A stretch of 8,686 bases of DNA from Deltaproteobacteria bacterium (GTDB taxonomy: Bacteria; Desulfobacterota; GWC2-55-46): the NCBI GenBank assembly GCA_016182705.1, contig JACPGA010000234.1, forward strand, positions 1 to 8,686, given 5' to 3'. Below, one piece after another: positions 7,431-8,686 of the stretch (its first letter is position 1; every line of letters starts with the position of its first letter). Position numbers and translations under genes: made by a program. The notes below the pieces were generated by a model. It was not told the origin of the DNA and did not search any database. It saw nothing but the letters and a program-made list of their open reading frames with translations.

Positions 7431-7439
7431 ATTTTAACA
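7431..7439 (-). promoter_or_regulatory. Possible extended -10 promoter for the hemerythrin genes
   Basis: On the minus strand TGTTAAAAT (7439-7431) matches the extended -10 pattern TGnTATAAT with one mismatch in the hexamer. No good -35 lies 17 bases upstream (TTCCAC), as extended -10 promoters allow. Transcription would start near 7424, giving a leader of about 80 bases with a small CCGC-GAGA-GCGG hairpin. Confidence 0.35.
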
Positions 7440-7500
7440 GGAAAAAACAGCGTGTGGAAAGAAAAAAGGAGAGTGTCTGAAAAATTTAAATGGGCAGTTT

Positions 7501-7554
7501 AAGGTCGTGCCCGGGACCTTCTAGGGCAACCCTCACTACAGTGAGCCACCCTGG
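7501..7554. other. Two abutting inverted repeats in the gap between hemerythrin and Spy-like genes
   Basis: AAGGTC (7501-7506) pairs perfectly with GACCTT (7515-7520). Directly next to it, CTAGGG (7521-7526) pairs with CCCTGG (7549-7554) with one G-T pair, enclosing CTCAC (7532-7536) and GTGAG (7541-7545) around a TACA loop. The element lies about 45 bases beyond the Spy-like gene's stop codon. It could form a 3' structure on that mRNA or part of a small RNA. On the minus strand it is followed by AAACTG and only later by T-rich sequence, so it is not a classical terminator. No known RNA family is recognised. The rest of the 256-base gap holds only the candidate hemerythrin promoter and leader. 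Confidence 0.35.
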
Positions 7555-7598
7555 GGATTGCGTATCTTTTCATCTTTCTCCACCCCCTTCGGCTTGGT

Positions 7599-8597
7599 CT
7601 ATTCGGCCCCCTCAAGGGCCGCTCCGCTTTCCATGTCCTCCATTTCACCGGAGTCCATGGCCAGCATGTCTTTCAGCATCTTTTTCTGATCCGGGTTGAG
7701 GACCTTTTTGAAATCCTCCAGGCTCCTTATACCCAGCATCATCATATCAGTCTTTTTCTGTACAAGCTCGTTGACCTTCGCCCTTACCTTGTCAAGTTTG
7801 ACCGGCTCAGCGGCAAGAAGCTCATGCAGCTCTATGTGGGCGACCTTTACGTCAGCCGCGGCCCTTACGGCCTTTTTCCTGAAATCAGAGTGTATGGCAT
7901 CTGCCTTTGCCTTCTGCTCCGGCGTCAGGTTCATTGCCTTTATCGCCATCATTATTTTACCATACATGGGGCCGCCCATCATACCCATTTGACCGCCCAT
8001 GCCCATCATGTACTTGCCGGGATGCCTGTGCGTCATACTCTTCCCGCCCATCATCTGGCCGTGGCCCGGGCACTGTGAGGCCATCTGGGGGCACGACTGT
8101 CCCATGGGGCAGTCATGACCCATGGGACAAGCCTTGTCCATGCCCTGGGCATGCATCGGGCATTCGCCACCTCCCATGGACATCATCCCCATTCCCTGGC
8201 CCATGCCTTGCCCCATACCCATCCCCTGGCCCATGCCCATCTGGGCGCGCCCGGTCATCACAGCTGGCGGCATCGGCTCGAGGGTGACGTTTATCTCCTC
8301 TGTCGCGCCTGCCCTGTTCACCTCAAGGGCGACGACAGAGCCGGCCTCTTCAGCAGGGCTGCCTTCGGCAACATCGGCTACGAGCACGCCTCTGGGGTCG
8401 CGTATGCCCATCTGGCGCGCGATCCTCTCATTGACCTCCTGGATGGTCACACCGATCCAGGGCCGCTCTGTTTGCTGCTGTGATGGCGGCTCCTGAAGTG
8501 AAGGGGCCTTCGAGTCCTGCTGGGCTAAGACAGGCGAGGCGAAAAGGATAAAGGCGAGAAGATAGAGGCTTGTAAGCACCGTGTTCGGGACTTTCAT
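7599..8597 (-). CDS. Exported PDZ-like / Met-Cys-rich / CpxP-Spy-like fusion protein
   Basis: A 332-residue protein, probably periplasmic. It has a signal peptide (1-25, cleavage after VLA), then a PDZ-like segment (46-107: RPWIGVTIQEV, RGVLVADV, GSPAEEAG, EINVTLEP). A Met/Gly/Gln-rich stretch follows (118-143), then a Cys-Pro cluster with CPMH, CPMG twice, CPQM and CPGHG (146-180), and a His/Met/Gly stretch to 213. The C-terminus is helical (about 214-312) with LTPEQ (224-228) and LNPDQ (300-304), resembling the LTxxQ motifs of CpxP/Spy/ZraP/CnrX proteins. These chaperone envelope proteins or bind metal, so copper or another soft metal is a fair guess. The PDZ lacks about 30 residues: AEEAG joins straight to SVVALEV, in frame. 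Start ATG 8597 has AGGAGG 7 bases upstream. It may be monocistronic, but its upstream region is cut by the window edge. Confidence 0.85.
   Translation of the reverse strand: MKVPNTVLTSLYLLAFILFASPVLAQQDSKAPSLQEPPSQQQTERPWIGVTIQEVNERIARQMGIRDPRGVLVADVAEGSPAEEAGSVVALEVNRAGATEEINVTLEPMPPAVMTGRAQMGMGQGMGMGQGMGQGMGMMSMGGGECPMHAQGMDKACPMGHDCPMGQSCPQMASQCPGHGQMMGGKSMTHRHPGKYMMGMGGQMGMMGGPMYGKIMMAIKAMNLTPEQKAKADAIHSDFRKKAVRAAADVKVAHIELHELLAAEPVKLDKVRAKVNELVQKKTDMMMLGIRSLEDFKKVLNPDQKKMLKDMLAMDSGEMEDMESGAALEGAE
8058..8240 (-). repeat. Low-complexity Met/Gly and Cys-Pro-Met coding repeats
   Basis: The segment encodes two runs inside the 7599-8597 protein. At 8181-8240 reiterated GMGQGM units give the DNA a repeated CCCATGCC/CTGGCCCAT pattern on the plus strand. 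At 8058-8162 there are five Cys-Pro motifs spaced 6-11 residues apart. The repeats are imperfect and in frame. Such a tract can expand or contract by slippage and is also hard to assemble. Confidence 0.7.
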
Positions 8598-8613
8598 TCG
8601 CTTTCCTCCTGGG

Positions 8614-8630
8614 ACAGGGCCTTGCCCTGT
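8614..8630. promoter_or_regulatory. Perfect dyad upstream of the Spy-like gene
   Basis: ACAGGGC (8614-8620) and GCCCTGT (8624-8630) form a perfect 7-bp inverted repeat with a 3-base centre, about 20 bases upstream of the ATG at 8597 and just before its AGGAGG. It could be an operator or a 5' leader hairpin. Read on the plus strand it is followed by ATTTTTC and so resembles a short intrinsic terminator, but no plus-strand gene precedes it. I see no clear -10/-35 pair in the remaining bases to the window end. Confidence 0.4.
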
Positions 8631-8686
8631 ATTTTTCAGAACCGGACTGCGTATGGTACGAACAAGCTGCTTAAACTCGATTTTGT

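Noticed and set aside
7474..7502. Nine-codon plus-strand reading frame starting GTG after AGGAG
   Set aside because: The spacing from AGGAG to GTG is only about one base, no gene follows on that strand, and so short a frame occurs easily by chance.
7501..7560. AGGGCAACC word considered as a GEMM-type cyclic dinucleotide riboswitch
   Set aside because: The rest of the class signature (the GACGCAAAGCC part and the second helix) is absent on both strands, so only generic inverted repeats are claimed.
8197..8211. TGGC-N7-TTGC pattern with GG-N10-GC spacing, resembling a sigma54 promoter on the plus strand
   Set aside because: It falls inside the repetitive Met/Gly coding tract of the exported protein, where such words recur by composition, and no plus-strand gene lies downstream in the window.

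Overview
The window looks like chromosome of a Gram-negative, probably anaerobic or microaerophilic bacterium, most plausibly from the Desulfobacterota (old Deltaproteobacteria) or Nitrospirota. This rests on family content only: an NtrC-type two-component pair, paired bacteriohemerythrins, a four-domain SH3/NlpC-P60 hydrolase of the Desulfovibrio type, and an edge sequence resembling a dispersed palindromic repeat common in those groups. The DNA is moderately GC-rich and codes densely. I see no phage, transposon, CRISPR, tRNA or rRNA signal.

Layout, left to right. A possible fragment of a dispersed repeat lies at the left edge (1-23). A minus-strand two-component operon follows: a Cache/HAMP/PAS histidine kinase (1496-3760), then a sigma54-dependent response regulator (67-1485), coupled by a Shine-Dalgarno that overlaps the kinase stop. 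Next comes a strong minus-strand terminator (3852-3892). It ends a broken minus-strand gene for an exported SH3/NlpC-P60 peptidoglycan hydrolase (3916-5273), which has lost bases just after its catalytic cysteine. Divergent from that is a plus-strand EamA-family transporter (5453-6349), with a good sigma70-type promoter and a leader in which three inverted repeats abut. Convergent with it are two tandem minus-strand bacteriohemerythrin genes (6355-6777 and 6923-7342), about 63% identical. Last is a minus-strand exported protein (7599-8597) that joins a shortened PDZ-like segment, a Met/Gly-rich and Cys-Pro-Met-rich metal-binding-looking middle, and a CpxP/Spy/ZraP-like C-terminus.

These look like separate transcription units rather than one operon. 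The two clearest themes are envelope or metal stress and dioxygen binding. The first covers the PDZ/Cys-Met/Spy-like protein, the hydrolase and possibly the Cache kinase; the second covers the hemerythrins. A ZraP-ZraSR-like link between the Spy-like protein and the NtrC-type pair is conceivable, but several unrelated genes separate them and it is inference only.

The most useful observations are the unusual architecture of the 7599-8597 protein, the loss of core segments from two conserved domains in one window (NlpC/P60 with a frameshift, PDZ in frame), the structured leader of the transporter gene, and a cysteine/histidine cluster inside the kinase PAS domain. I do not see a clearly new multi-gene system.
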